Assembly: GCA_013398175.1 (NCBI GenBank)
Contig: VZRZ01002225.1
Span: forward strand, 531,283-595,282
Origin: Climacteris rufus
Lineage: Eukaryota > Chordata > Aves > Passeriformes > Climacteridae
DNA length: 64,000 nt
Direction of reading: 5' to 3'
Shown: in pieces, positions 49,825 through 64,000 of the stretch
Numbering within the stretch: position 1 is the first letter of the stretch
How the letters are laid out: every line of letters starts with the position of its first letter
Position numbers and translations under genes: made by a program
Notes under the pieces: model-generated
What the model was told of the DNA's origin: nothing
The model's input: only the letters and a program-made list of their open reading frames with translations
The model's database searches: none

Positions 49825-52800
49825 TCATTAGACTCCCTCTCCTGATGGGTGAAAAGAAAACATGAACTTGAGAAAGTAAAAAAATACAAACCAACAAAAC
49901 CGATGCCTGCTGTTTCTTGCAAAAATTTAGATGCTGACTAATATCTCTTTTCCAATAGAAACTCCATATTGTTCAAAAAAAAACCTGCAAGCAAAAAAAA
50001 CCCCCACAACCTCTGTACATTTATTTGGAATTTTTCAGATCCAGCAAAGGGCTTGAATTCATGCCATCTTTCAGCAGGCAAATAATAATACTGATAACCT
50101 TTTTATGCTTCTAGGAAGACAGAGCCATAGTCACCTCCTGGTCAAAAGTGGCACTAGTTTAGATGTTTTCCAAACATACAATTTCCTAGAAGGTCACACT
50201 TCTTAAGAGGATGTCCAAAGGGGGCATGGAATAAAGGCAAACAAGCACTAAAAAAAGTTATAAAACTATAACAAAGTTATAAATCTATCAAATTGAGACA
50301 AAGAATTTACAAGTAAATCTTGTCAATTAATATAGGTAGAACTTAGGTAGATCACCCAACATAGTAAAGGGCACATCTTCAATGGTAAATTTGTTTTTAA
50401 ATTTAGAACTGAAGTCATTTGTCACTCTGATAAAATTAGAGTGTGAATTTGAGCTTAACAGGTGCCATGAAGCTGAGGGGCAACTTTCTCACTGTCCTCC
50501 TGGGAGACAGAGCACAACATCCAGAAGAGAGACCAAAGGAAGCTTTCAAACATCTCAGCTTTATCTAGTTGTACTTCTGTCTGCAACATAATTTAGACAG
50601 TCCGAAACCTCATTTAGAACCTTTTCTGACTCTACCCCATTGCAGGCTACAGTGCTGCTGGAGTGAACCTACACTGATATACTCCTCTCTCGCCTTCCTA
50701 CGGACATGGATTCAGGCTCTTTCAGAGGTTTTCCACAGAGTATATTTGTCCTGTAAAGGAGCAGACTTTTAGTAGCAACTTTATATTATTTCAGTCTTTT
50801 CACACAGCATAAAGGGATGAAACATGCTTCACTTGGTCTTTAAAAGCTGCTCCAGAGTATATTCTGATGGGATAAAAAGTCAGAGGATCCAAAGCCATTA
50901 CTGACTGTGGTTTAACCCCAAACCCATTGAGACACATGGAACAGCAGAATTCCCTGACTTTGGTGAGTTTTGGTTCAGGCTCCACATACCCCTTTAACAA
51001 TATTTTCTATTTCAAAGTATTACAGCTTTTTCAGCAGATGCCCAGCATCTGTGGGCTTGATGGGGTGCTAATCCTATTACAAGGTGATGATTGGAAGCCT
51101 ATAGCTGATACTTCCAGATGGTTTCAGGATTCTGAGACCACATATGCTCAAAGAGAGGAGAAGGAATGTTTGGAGAGCTGTCTGGGTGTGAGAGTTTCAG
51201 AAGGTATTTGCAGAGTTTTGAGAGTTTCCGGATAGCTGGGGACCACAAACCGTACATACATTAAACAGTAGATATTCACAGCACTCTTGAAAGTTTGGAA
51301 GGCTTTACCCAGACCTGTTAATATTCCCACTGGAATGTGTTGGAGATCCCAACAACTCTTGGCATGGTACACTTGGCAACCAGCCACTCAGATTTCTTTG
51401 CTTCTAAGAAAGTATGGAGGCCTTGTTCTCATTTTCAGTCTTTCATCAGAGTGAAAGGTTCAGGTGACTTCATTCCTTCCACTCTGGCACTGTGGATGTG
51501 GTGATCCGTGGAGGCCACAGTAAGGATGTTGCTAATTTCCTGGTCCTGGTTAACTAGAATATGTTAATCATAATCCACTCTGCCTTCCAAAAATTGCACA
51601 ACTTCATAGCTCAAAGTCCCCACAAAATATTCCTAATAAAAGAAAGGAACAACTGTTAATCACTGTTCCCGCAAGTTATTGCAAAATTTCACAAGATTTG
51701 ATAACTGTCATGGCTCCAGCTGTTGAAGTTTTTGCAAGAACCTCAGCTTCAGCTGAGTTCTTGTCTCCAGGAGCAAGAGAAAGGTGTGAACTAGAGGATC
51801 AGAATATATTCCAAACTTGGCAAACCAGAATGCAAACATTTACAAACAGTAGCTCTCAGCAGCATGGATCACAGTAAGAAGCTTGTTTGCTCACACTTGC
51901 TCAGTCTTTTGTAATGCTCTAACATACAAGTTAGCAAAAACAAAGCAGAACAAACACAATATTTGAGCAAGTTATCAGTAGTGTTACTCTGTATATGTCA
52001 GTCTCTTCACACCTCTTTTGACTTACCTGTATCAACAATGTTTCATAACTAGATGATCAGGCAAACATATCCTTATCTGACAGAAAAAAATGCCCACATT
52101 GGAAACATGTAAACAGAGAGCCTGGAAACCATTGGCAATCAAAAAACTCCTGCAATAACTCAATAGGGTTCAGTTGAAGCTTGCTAGGAGCAGATGTAAA
52201 GGCTTTGAAATTGGATGTGTGAAAGTAATGAACTGCTCAATTAAGTGAGATTCATTTTCCACCACAGGTGTCCTTTACTGAAAGGGAAACTTTACCGCTG
52301 GCCTTTCACTGAAGTATCACTTTGTCAGCTCTAGTAACTGAACTGATACCATTTTTCTAAGAATATGTCTGAAATAATGCTCCATTCCACAGCTTTTGTA
52401 ACCAAGATGTAGAAAGAACCTGTATATTCTTGAATAAACAACAAAGTCTAGAAAAGTAGTTTAAAATAGCTTTTGAGAGTTGCCTCCTGCATTGCCTTTG
52501 GAGATGCTGTCATATATATCAACTGGGAGAGAGACCAGAATACCTTCTTCTCTAGTGAGGGTGTTTAGTGTAGAGTAACCAGATACATATATAAAGTTAT
52601 GATCACCAAAACTACATGAGAAAACCACCTCTGATAATATTATCCTATACACGCTGTATGGGAGCTGGTATTTTTAAAGATAAGGAAGCAGTGGGTTTCT
52701 GGTAGGTACTATTGACCTTTGAGCCTGTTAGAAAACCGTCTCTAAAAAGTATTTCCCTGCTCACAGTCAGTTACACATTTTGCTCTGTGTGCATCAGAGT

Positions 52801-55800
52801 TACTGATGCTTGTTCCATCTGATGAGACCTCAGTTTTATAATCACAGGTCTCAGCCTTGAGACTAAACTCACTGATTCAGAGCCCCAAGAATATTTAATT
52901 TTGATAAACACTATGAAATGATAGAGGTATCTGTGCCACTGATCCTGTTGCAGAATCAGTTCCATTGGGAGCAGGCTGAAAGGAATAACAAACTTTATGC
53001 TGCCTCATCGTGCCAAGAATCCCACTTTTTATAAGTCTTACAGTTTTGTGGTCTATAAACCAGTTCTTTCATTACTGGCGCATTGTAAAACATCTCAAGT
53101 TCCATTTTTGCCAATCAGAGTCTTTTCAAGCTTCCATTACTGCTCACTACTCACCAATTGTTCCAAGATGGTTCAGGACATGGATTTTAATGTTACCATT
53201 GTGCTTTTCTCTTGTCATGCCAAGTCTCAAAACACCCTCCAGATTCATCAATATTTTAAGTGTCAAAGTTAATGGTAAAAACAGTTTCTGATTTAGTTGC
53301 TGGAGAAATTCATGGAAGGTCTCCTGGCAGTTTCAGTGGGAATGAGATCAGACTCCTCTGACGCATGAGAAACTGTCAACCTAGGTAATATGTGGGCTCC
53401 ATATTTAATGAGATTTGTAGAGCACAAAGAAGGGCCAAACAATTCTTCACAGACCTGGACTACTGATTTGAACAGTAAGAGGACTGGCTGGATGAGGACT
53501 GTACACCATTCTTCCAATATGGTCTAAAGGGAATGAGGTTTTATCCTTCATTTCCATCTCACCCCATCTACTGAAGCTGAAATTTCCCTAGAAGTACATG
53601 GTTAAGAGGTAGAAGAGAGTGAAAGAGGATTTGCACTCAGCTTTTGGATTTTTGCTCCTCTGACCAGTTTTAAAAGTCTCTTAGGATGGGACTGGAAGTG
53701 CCAGTGATGTTATCAGCAGCAAATCTGTTAAAAATAATGAAAACAGCCTGTTGAAGGCAAGTCTAGCAGAAAAATAGATGGATAAACCAATGAAAGCCTT
53801 ATACTTTTCTCACCAGAGTGGTCTGAATACGTAGATTTTTGTTGCAAACTGTCATCTGGTCTTTGCTGGAGATACCACTTGTAGTGTGAGGGACTGAAGG
53901 TGCATTGGTATTTAACTGCAGCACAGCAAAGTAGGCTAAATGCTTGATTTTCTCAGTGTGTATGGCAGGAGACTTGAGGCAAAATATGTTGTTAGACCTT
54001 CTGTCTCCCAGACTTAAACTGTCATGATAGCCAGCATACACCTAAAGAGGATTATACTGGTCCTTCATGCAAAACAACAACTTCCACTGCAGGAGAACTC
54101 TATCTGCCTGCCTGAAGCAACACTATCCTGGTTTGAAAGGAATTACTTTAAGATTCATGGCCAGAACAAATACACAAGGGGAAAATCTGCCCTGTTTTTG
54201 AGACATAACTATGTAGCTGCAAGTTTATAAAGACTATATATAGTATGTGGACAGATGGATGGATGCATTTATTGTGGTAAGTCATACCACTGGGATATTC
54301 ACTATGGAGCAAAGCAGGGCCTTTCAAACTTTTAACTATTATAAAAGCAAAACCATGCAATTATCCATTTGCATTCCTCTTTGCCAAATAGTAATAAAAG
54401 ATACAACTCTGAAAGCATTTAGGTATGTTCCTTTTAAAAGAACCCTCAAAATTTTGGGTCCATGGTAAACAAACACTCCTCTTGCAGCTGTCATTTTCTA
54501 CCAGGTTCTTGATGTCAGAGAACAACACCTGTCAGCCTAACTTTACCTGTAATCACAATGAGAGGTTGCCATACCTACTTACAGCACTGGATAGTAAAGT
54601 CCAGCCTTTGTTTACACACAGACATTTTATCCCCACGTATGTAGAGCCCAAAAACTCCAGGAGATTTGCCAGGATTGTAATCCTGGGGAAAATCTCTACT
54701 CTTTCACATGATAGGTTGTGTTCCTGTAAACATATGACCAAGCAGAGCCTTTATTATGCTGGTGCAGTCCCTGAAGAAGTGAGGTTCCATAAACAGCTCA
54801 TACAAAGCATCCCCAACATGTTCTCAGAGAGAACAAACCTCACTGTTGTATAATTGGACAGTTGGACTGAATTTTTCTCAGTAGACCAAATAATTTCAAA
54901 CGTTCAAATAAGGTTGCAAGTACAAGTTTTGCAGAAATGCTATTTTAATTTCCCATAGGTACTTAAAATTAATTTTCATGTACTTCTGGAAAACAAAATC
55001 CAATTGCTGTTTGGAAGTCACAGGAAGTATTGGAGGCTGGAACAGAGCAGTGTAAGCAGTAACTGAATTTACAATATATTTTCCAGAACTGTGTGTTCTT
55101 GCAAGCCAGAAACAAGCATGAAGCTTAGGTATCAGTTAGGCTTCTTTAAATTCTGAAAGCAGAACTTAGTGGAAGGATACAGAGACTTCAGTAGCAGGGA
55201 GTACGTTTGAACAAAATACAGAGCTCCAAGCTGGAAGTTAAGTTTGTAAAACTGGCAGGGATCTTCCGTTGTATTTTGTGACAGCACCCAGTACAGGAAA
55301 ATCACATTCCTAACTGGGAGCTTCTAGTTGTTGTGACATATATTACACCAGGGTGGAATGTAATGGCATTCTTTGTCATACAGCATTTAGACTGAAAATA
55401 TAGATCTTACTGTCTCTGCTGTCATCATTCATAAAACAATTTGTGATCTACTGAATGACTACTGTCCAGTATTTCTGCACACAAATTTAGATGTTCTGGG
55501 ACTAGTCTCCTGAGAAATTCCCAAGAATCAAATGTAGTGGCTACAGAGTGTTACTTCAGTGAGCGTAGGATGCATAACTATGGCAACAATTTTCAAATCA
55601 GCCTCTTCATAAGCTGTTTTATTTCAGCCTCATGCTTTGATACAGGCAAAGCAAAAGCAACAACTCACATGCTAAAACAAGAAAAGATGTTTCACGTAAA
55701 TGTGAGGCACTTCCAGTGACCTTCAGCACAAAACTTTGCATTTAGTTTTTCATAACCACCTTCACTGCACTCACACATAGGTCACACGCTCCATTTTTTC

Positions 55801-58800
55801 AGATCAGCAGGACTGAATCAGTTTTCCAGACCAAATAGTCATCATTATGAACTTAAAATTTCCTTCCCACAAATATTCTCTTTCCTTGCTTTCAAGTGAC
55901 CATTGCAGCCAATCCCTATAATTCCACTTACAACGTAAATAGGGGAAATTTAATTAATATATGACTTTGTTCACTTCACACAAACCTCAGATAAAGCTGG
56001 AGTTAATTTTTAGCTACAAAAGTCTAGTCTAGTAACTTTCTTTGCCAGATATGAGAACATGAACTCCATAAAATCAGACATACAACAGTTGTTACTCAAA
56101 AGTCAATTTTAACAACAGTTACCACAACACAGGATCCATGAAAAAAGGGGCTTTTGGGTTTCTGAATGTGACACGGAGAAATGTATGTAAGGACAGGATT
56201 TGAAAGTTCAAATTATGCCTTCATCCAACATACACCTCAAACCTGTATTTGTGTGCCTGGGTAAATACATACAGTTTCTTTCTTCAAATTATAAAACTTG
56301 GTTTCCCCTGAAATAGCTAAATTTCACCAATAATATTTTTTCCAAAATGTTGTTTCAGATGTTTTAACAGTTCCCCTATGAAGTCAGATGTGAATTGTCT
56401 GATACCTAATAAATTGAAGCTACAGCCAACTATTCTCTTTTTAACTGCAGTGACTGAAGTACCAACATCTTGAAAATAGAAAGACTTATTACAAAGAAGT
56501 TTCCTATAACCCACAAGTCTAAAAAAACATTGTAGGTAAAGACTACATGGAATGAATTTACTCAAGTGCATCAGTCATATCCTTTATGGCAAAACAAGCT
56601 TAAAGGATGTAGTTTGTGACAGCTTCATGCTACTCCAAATTAGTGGGTTTTAAAAAGAGCAAGCCATGACGGTTACATCTGAAAAGAGTTGATTAAATCT
56701 CACCTGGTTTAGATGTTCGGAGTGCTACTAGTGCTACTAGGAACTGTGGAAAGGATGAGGTTCTCATCATAAATGCTCTTTCACTACATATCATGGCTTT
56801 TAAACTCTACTGATCCACAAACACACACTAGGGAAAAAAGCTATCCAAACTGGATTTGAGGAGTAACTTGATAGTTGCTCTGAAATTTTAAAGAAACTCT
56901 AAATAAATACTTGTCATCAAATATCTTGCTCCAGAAATGCAGCTTTTCATGTCACCGTTTTTGTACTCTCCTAATCCTAGTAAATTTTATTCTTTCCCCA
57001 AAAAAATTGATTGTTGTTTTCTTGTCAGAACAAATTCCTCTGAGGTTGGATCAATATATTGTGTCAGAAAACCTCATCAGATTCTGTTTCCTGATCTGTT
57101 TGCCACTCCAAAATATAAAACTGAGATTTTTCTAAACTGTTGTCAAGATTTTCTAATATTTGGAAGTGGAGTCAATGGTTTACATGAAGACAGATCACTC
57201 TCTCAGACCACTATTTAACAATTGGAGATTATGGTAGTAACTATTTCTCTTAGAATTCACTGTAGCCTAAGCTGGAGTCTCTGTTGAGGAAATCCAGATG
57301 TCCAGTTGTCTTACTCCTAAACCTTTCATCTATAAACAAACCATTCAGTAAGCAAACAGTGCAATAAGAGCTGTGAAACATATTGTCAGGATGGTTTGGG
57401 AGCATCTGGAAGACTTTGCACCACTTATCTGAAAGTTTACAGAAATACTATTCAGAAATACACCAAAAGAACAGGTGGTGCCAAACAAGTGAGTATTAAT
57501 GAAAAGGCTGTGACAGCATTTGTACTTCACCTGTGTCCTTAATCAATTCATAAATTAGCAGTATGCAGTACGTATGTAAACATTATAAACTAAGAGGATG
57601 TGTGTGTTGAGCTGGAGAGGTAGCACAGGGTGCAAACCAGCACCTGTTTTGAACCAAAACATCATGATGGATTTTCTATTTCAAGTCTGGCTCCTGGGAC
57701 AGTGATTTTAATGGGAGGGTCTTCTGCAACATCCAGAAAGTAAACTGAAAGGACAGGCTATCTTGGAGAGCAAAGAGAGAGGTACTGATGCAGTTATAAG
57801 CACTGTTAGCCACACAAAGCAATGAATAAAATGATGAAAATAAATCCTCAGTATCTGATATGGATACAGGGGAATTCACATCATGACTGAAGAAAAGCCT
57901 GTCTCAAAGGACCAGTTGTGGAATGCCAAACAATATACATAAAAAGATTGCCTTGTATCTTCCAGGTAGACTCCTGAGCACTTCCAGAGACTCTCACTAG
58001 TCCACATAGGATGAGAAATCACGTCTGAGAAAAAAAAGTCCTCTTGAAAATCCTTGTAAATGGTATTGAATTTAATGGTTAAAATGTTCCTGTCAAATTA
58101 GACAGTGCTGAATTTTATGGTACGGAAGGCAAAGTATTCTTTACTATCTTAATTTCATTATAAAAGAAAAAATAAAACTGTGACAAGAGCAAGTTATATC
58201 AACATAACAGGAAAAGTAGAGATGATTCTATGATTTTTATATAGATCCACTCACATGCTTCACGGTTCTGATTCTATAGATAATCATTTCCCTTTTTCAT
58301 TTTAAACACTCACCAGCTGATAAAAATGGTAGTAGATTTCTGTCTCACTCTCCACAGTTAACTTTTGCTGAATCCTCTATTTCCATCCCATTTCATCCTC
58401 TGAGATATCAATTAAGAAAGCACTCACATCTGTACGAGGATGTTTTACCCAGGCCTAAACATTGCTTGTTTGACTACAGACATCAGATTTTGTATCATTT
58501 AAGCCTGGATACTGTAAGAGGTAAAAGCAGGTTGATCACTGAGCTGAGAAGCAGAGCAGCACTGAGGGTTAAAAAGAAAGGAAGCCACTCATAAGTGATG
58601 AAGGAGAGATGGACAAAAAATGTTTTGAGGCAGAGCAAAAAGCTGAAATCAAAGTGCAAGTTTGTGTAAGTGCTACAGCAAAAAGCTAGGAAAACTGGCT
58701 TCCTTAAAAAGCCCCACACTTTCCCAGTTGGGACAGTACTACTGATGATCTCCATGAACTGCTCTGAGGTCAGTAGATAAACAGTATATACAGCTATTAC

Positions 58801-61188
58801 TGACAATTAATTACAGTTATTATTGCAGCATGACAGCTGGCATTTTCAGTATTCAACATCACATGCATTTTTTAAGAATCTGACCATACAACAACATTAA
58901 AATAATTACTGAGCTACATTTCAGGAATCTGTCAGGCTCCTAAATATAGGTCTTTGGTTGCTATTTTCAGCATGTAAGATACCCTCCCTAGGACAATCTT
59001 GAGATCCTTATCAAAACCCATCTTTTCATACAGCCAGAAACTTCACCTCTTCTCTCTCATGCTGCAGTATCAGGAGTGCTTATCATACTTGTTATGTCTC
59101 TTTATTTCCATCCTCAGTTTTTCTACCATATGCAGGTCAATTTATTAAGGATCAAGAGGATCTCAAGAAATTCTAGACTTAACCAGAGAAAGACACAGAG
59201 AATTTGTATGAATTTCAGTCTCTAATGACCAAGTTTTGCAAAGGTTTCTGAACAACTAAATCCCTTCTGAGTATCTAAAGAACTTTGTGCTTGCAGCCAA
59301 AAGTAGCTATATCTACCACTACAAAACTCATTTTGGTGTTAAATTTGCCATGATGGAACCTCGAAATAATAGGTTATAGCAAAGAAGAATCAAAGACCTT
59401 CATGAAATTGGGAGCTATCTACTTTTGTGGAGTTTCTGCTCATAAGATATTTGCCAGTAAATTCATTACCCTTAAAGAAAAGGTGTCACAGGAAATAAAT
59501 CATCACAGAGCTGCCATTTCCCAGAACTCACAGGTAAATTGTTCTCTTATATTGGATCAACTCAGGATATTTTTAGTACTATAAGAAAGAAGAAACCAAC
59601 AACCTGAAAGAGAAATTAGTAGTGAAGGAGAAAATGAAAAATCTCTTTTTCTTTAGGCCTTTTTTTCCTTGAAAGAAATAGAAAAATAGATTTCCTCTCT
59701 CCCATCTCTTACACACCCTTCAAAACCATTTTTGGAAGGTGTTTAGAAGCAACTTGAAAAGATTTTTTTGATGTGTTTCAATATTTCTGATGGGGAAAAG
59801 ACCACAATTTTTTCTCTAATAAATACCCTGGGCTGCCATTTAAGAGTAAATGGTTTGAATAAGCTTCATTTTCTCATATGTTTTAGACCTACAGTACAGA
59901 CAAGTTCATTATCTACCTAAACTTCTGATATGCTGTTTTCAGGATGAACATTGCACACATATATTGCAATAAGAGGAACTCTTCCTCCTAAATGGATGTT
60001 TGGGCAGCTTGAAGATTCAGACCATGTGTTTCATCTTGCCTTTTAGCTCATCACATTCAATTCATAATCAAAAAGGAAAAATATTTTTAGTAACACCAGA
60101 AATTAATAGAATGAAAGGGCCTGATTGACAGCTCCGGTGATCCATGTGCTTTATCATTCTCAGGAGAGGGGCTGTATAAACACCTGTAAGAGCTTGTGTA
60201 ATATTAGGAAATGACTGTAACTAATAGCTTGGCTGTAGCTCACCATATGGACATTCTTATTGCAGAGTAGACCTGCCTCCATACTATTTAATTTAATCTA
60301 TATCCAGAACTAGCATCAGATAAAATGTAAGCCAAGCATCTATGTGAAACTTATTACAGAATGATGATTCTGATCTGAGATCATACCTTGACTTATTTTT
60401 AAAATTATTTCCTGCAAAGACAAGCCCTAATATGAGATTCATCCCTATATTTTCCAGCTGAGACCAAGCCAAGCCAGCTGCAGACCCAAAAAAGGAATTG
60501 TGCCTCAAAAGCCCTTTAGACACTGCTGCTAAAAATGCCAACAATTGACCTGATTCTCTTCCCCTTCTCTCCCCAGATTCTGATGAGTTGCACATCCCTC
60601 CATCAGCTCTCCTGCTGATTTCGAAGCCTACCTGTATTCTGGACTGAATCCAAGGGAAGCTGTGAAGAGCAGCCTATCTTCACTTAGACCTTAGGCTGGG
60701 TAAAATGGGTCCCTATTTCACCCATACTTTGCTGTCAGGTGGTGGGAAACAGGCAATTCCTGGTTGTGCCTCATGGAATGCAACAGTGTGCAAATTTGAG
60801 CCCATAAAAATATCTTTTCAGCACAAATTACTCTATAGGAACCACAGTTTTCCCACTGCAGTTTTTAGGGTTGGCTTGGCAAGGTTGCATCAAGGAGATG
60901 CCTTACACTGCAGCCTGTGCAACCTCTTAAATCCCAATCAGAAGTTAAGGAAACTCAGGGCAGGATTTGGAGTTTTTTGTAGAATGACAAACGGGACCAC
61001 AGACAGCACTTTTCTGGAGTGCAGCTGCATGGGTGTGTGGGAAAGGGTGCTATTTTAAAAAGCAAGTGCTCCAGATAATTCACCACTCTTGATAATGTTC
61101 ATTGTGACTACTTACATTTAAGAAATAGTTTTGATGCAATGCCTTATTATCCATGTACCAGAACATCTCTTTTCCTGGCAGCATTTTA

Positions 61189-61247
61189 GGAAAAAAAAAG
61201 AAAAAAAGAGAAGGAAAAAAAAAAGAGGAAAAAAAAAAAAAGAAAAA
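61189..61247. repeat. 59-nt pure purine (A/G) tract
   Basis: An unbroken run of A and G only, mostly A-blocks separated by single or paired G. It is a low-complexity sequence that could adopt triplex or nucleosome-excluding structure. The Lys/Glu-rich frame through it (61153-61338) and its opposite-strand partner are artefacts of the composition. Confidence 0.9.
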
Positions 61248-64000
61248 CAAGCAAACTCAACCCCTAACGAAGACCTCTGATAACTTCGGTGAGATAGCAT
61301 GCTCTCATAAATCACTCTCTCTTAATACAACAGTCTAACGATTATGCACAAAGACTTCGCATCTCTATTTTCTCCTTTTTAAGTCACATTGACCACAAGG
61401 CACCACTGTGTTCAGCTGTAATTAGAAGAAATGTTGTGGCCCAATATCCAAAACACCTCCTAGGACTACAGGAAACTCATCTGTTCTCTGCTTCACAAAT
61501 TGCCAGAACATTTCACAACAGAAGGTCAACGAGAGCACAGAAGAAGTTCATCCGAGAACACGTCCCTGACGTGTGTTTAATGCTCTTTGCTGGGTACTAT
61601 TTTTTCATGGCCTACTGGAACAGTTTTTTCACAAATTCAATTTTTACAGTAGAAATAACATTTTAACTTCTAAATGCATATAAACAAACATAGTTATTAC
61701 TTATATATACATAAATAATTTAAAAATAAAAACCTATTGATCATAATGAAAAGAGAAAGTTGTCTCTGAAAGTGTAGTCAGGTGGTTCTTCCAAAGTAGA
61801 ACTAGTCTCTTGACAGATTAAACAAGTCATTTAGCCTCATACTATCTTAAAATGAAGCCTTTCTTGTGAAAATGCAGGTCATAGCAGCTCATGAGCCAAC
61901 TTCACTCTTCCAAATACTATTTAAACCAAGTAACCTTCATACCTTATTCACAACAGCTCATTAGTCTTCAATGTGTTATATTGCAAAGTTTTGCAATTAT
62001 AATAACAATAAAAAAATAAAATTGTGATTAATTAACAAAATAGTGACCTAGAAGACAATCAAAACCATTGTAAAGAGGTATAGCAAAACAGCAAGGCTTA
62101 ATAAGGGCATTCAAATGATTATTTGAGCTTATTTCTTTTCCACAAGCCACAATTATCTTAATTCTTTCACTGTCAAGTAAAGTGTGCATCATGGCCAAGA
62201 TCTTCTGATCTCCAAGCTTTTTACCTCAGTGTCTTGTCCAGGCAGTGGTAACTTGCATGTGACAGGAACATCTTAGAAGAAACACAACATTCTTGAACTT
62301 CCCAGTTTTGGAGATAATTTTTATCATTGAAGCCCATCTTTTCCCTAAATCTACCCACTTGAAGTGCTGCTACAGCTAAATATGTGATTTTTTGTTTCTG
62401 TGTTCTAGTATTCAAACTCAACTGAGAGAAAAGCATATTTGCTGTACCCTTAACTCTTAGTAGAATTTAGGAGTGTCAGGGCTTTTGCTTCTCTGTTGAG
62501 CTTGGATGCTACGTTCACATTCATCATGTCAATTACTATTTAGTCAGTCCAAAGTCCATTCTCCTCTAATATTTTTCCCTTCTCTTCCTCCATTGTCCAT
62601 GAAGAAACATAAACAAAACTCAGGAGAGCTATCCACTCAGATCAGCAGGTACTTTTCACTGACTTCATGAAGACAAGAGCTTATGCAAATTTTCCTCCTT
62701 CCTCCATTGATCATCTCACTCTTCTTTAATTTTTTGATCACCAGTAAAATAATGTTGACATTTAAACCAGTAATTTACATTTATTCCAGATGAGATGGTT
62801 TGTTCATTTACAGAACAACAGGTTCACACCACTTTCATTTGCATGCAGATGTGAGCATTTCTGACATTTTTTTCAAAGTTTTTCTTCTGACTAAATTACT
62901 AAAGACTTTCAGCTAAGGAGGGAAAAAAAAAGATAGAAAATGAGACTGTAGAAAGCAGAATGTTAATTCAACTAAGAAATCAAACCCCACTAATCTCAAA
63001 TATTTTTCATTTTCAAAGGGAAATATCGGATATCACTTATATCTGTCTAACTTCCTTTTTTCCCCCTAAATAAACCTGCAGACAATACATGACTGTGGCA
63101 TGGCCTGCCATATCCATTATCCTCAGGACTGCATCAGGAACAGACCTGGAAACCATATCCTGAGTTCCTGCCTTTCCAATTCTGGGAAAACTCCCACCAC
63201 AAATTAGATTCTGCATCCTCAGTTCACGTTTCTCTCATCTATTTCCAACACAATTGTGTACTTAACAAGGTTCTGTTTGCTTGGTAGTCTATTTCCTCTT
63301 AATCTGAAGCCATAATTTTCAGGTATATGAAATCATACTCATTTCCAAAGTGACATCATGCCATGGCAAAAATATGGGCTTATAAATTTCACTGAAGCTA
63401 TAAACAGAAGAACCTGGCCAGGGAAAGGAGGAGATGCCTGTTTTGAAAACATCCTGTGTGAAAAACTTCCATCTTATTTCACATTTTAAGAATCTTGGAG
63501 TTCAGATTTGAATTGTAAGGCTTAGTTCCATGGCTAAAGTAGTAAAGAGAGAGCAGAAGTACTGGGAAAAAAAAGAAATAAAAAATATTCTAGATCAACA
63601 CTACGTCTGTGTCATCACTCCACTGTGAAAATTTTTCTTGAAGTCAAGCAATTTGGCCTCTGTAATCCCCTAAAGATACATCATCAGTGACACAAAAACA
63701 ACCTGCATTTGTTTCCTACCAGGCACAGCCAACACATTTTTTTTAATTTCTTTTTTTTTTTAAATCATCATCAGATGTTCCAAAGCAGGGGAGAATAGTC
63801 CACACAATATAAGTACATTCAGTCATCTCTCACAGCCTTCCTGTTCAGCTCTATCTCCTGAAGCCTAAGACAGTAGAATATAAATGCTCTCTGGGAAACT
63901 TTCCATATTCCTAAAACAGTGAGTCATTCAACAGTTGTGTTAAACAGGATCTGAAAGGGTGCCACCAGCAACACTAAGGTCATCTCCAAGTGCTCACTAA

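Larger units (their letters stand above)
49131..64000. other. Unique AT-rich non-coding DNA, no gene seen
   Basis: About 15 kb with chance open frames only. The longest are 142 codons at 54425-54853 plus and 117 codons at 60705-61058 plus. Neither shows a domain, neither is joined to another frame by convincing splice sites, and their composition is that of translated AT-rich DNA. Apart from a nested tandem repeat and a purine tract, listed separately, I see no repeat family. Confidence 0.55.

Noticed and set aside
54425..54853. 142-codon plus-strand open frame with ATG
   Set aside because: No recognisable domain, no splice context, and AT-rich composition. A frame this long is expected by chance in 64 kb read in six frames.
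60705..61058. 117-codon plus frame with fair Kozak context
   Set aside because: No domain and no promoter-like sequence. Its length is within chance expectation.
1..64000. Prokaryotic operons, CRISPR arrays, tRNA or rRNA genes
   Set aside because: No ribosome-binding-site/ORF organisation, no regularly spaced repeats, and no tRNA cloverleaf or rRNA motifs seen. The CR1 and LTR content shows vertebrate nuclear DNA.

Overview
The window looks like non-coding DNA of a bird nuclear genome, either a gene-poor intergenic stretch or the inside of a very large intron. Three things point to a bird. There are two CR1 non-LTR retrotransposon copies, the dominant avian interspersed repeat. There are two solitary LTRs of one endogenous-retrovirus family. 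The rest is AT-rich, stop-rich DNA with short poly-A runs and no bacterial-type gene organisation. A songbird is possible but I cannot prove the order.

Layout. 1-6.6 kb: unique AT-rich DNA, nothing recognised. 6.63-6.82 kb: old CR1 relic on the minus strand. 6.8-25.5 kb: unique DNA with a poly-A assembly gap (10.6 kb), a microexon-like signal (19.07 kb), two hairpins within 400 bp (21.3 and 21.7 kb) and a weak MIR-like core (24.75 kb). 25,511-25,860: solo LTR A, plus strand, with a perfect 6-bp target-site duplication (TSD). 28.29-29.29 kb: CR1, plus strand, joining an internal ORF2 segment directly to the 3' end. 29.3-48.8 kb: unique DNA with three weak exon-like signals (32.4, 43.2 and 47.2 kb), a MIR-like tail (44.0 kb) and a second poly-A assembly scar (46.0 kb). 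48,775-49,124: solo LTR B, minus strand, same family and also 350 bp, with its own 6-bp TSD. 49.1-64 kb: unique DNA with a short nested tandem repeat and a 59-nt pure-purine tract.

No complete protein-coding gene, rRNA, tRNA or CRISPR array can be supported. The longest open frames (117-145 codons) are what a 64-kb AT-rich sequence read in six frames gives by chance; none has a domain I recognise. The best-supported biology is the LTR pair. Both copies are the same length, both keep exact 6-bp TSDs, both keep a TATA box, and both end in TA where CA is usual. They lie about 23 kb apart and point at each other. I did not find a convincing undescribed gene system. The candidate exons are leads at low confidence.
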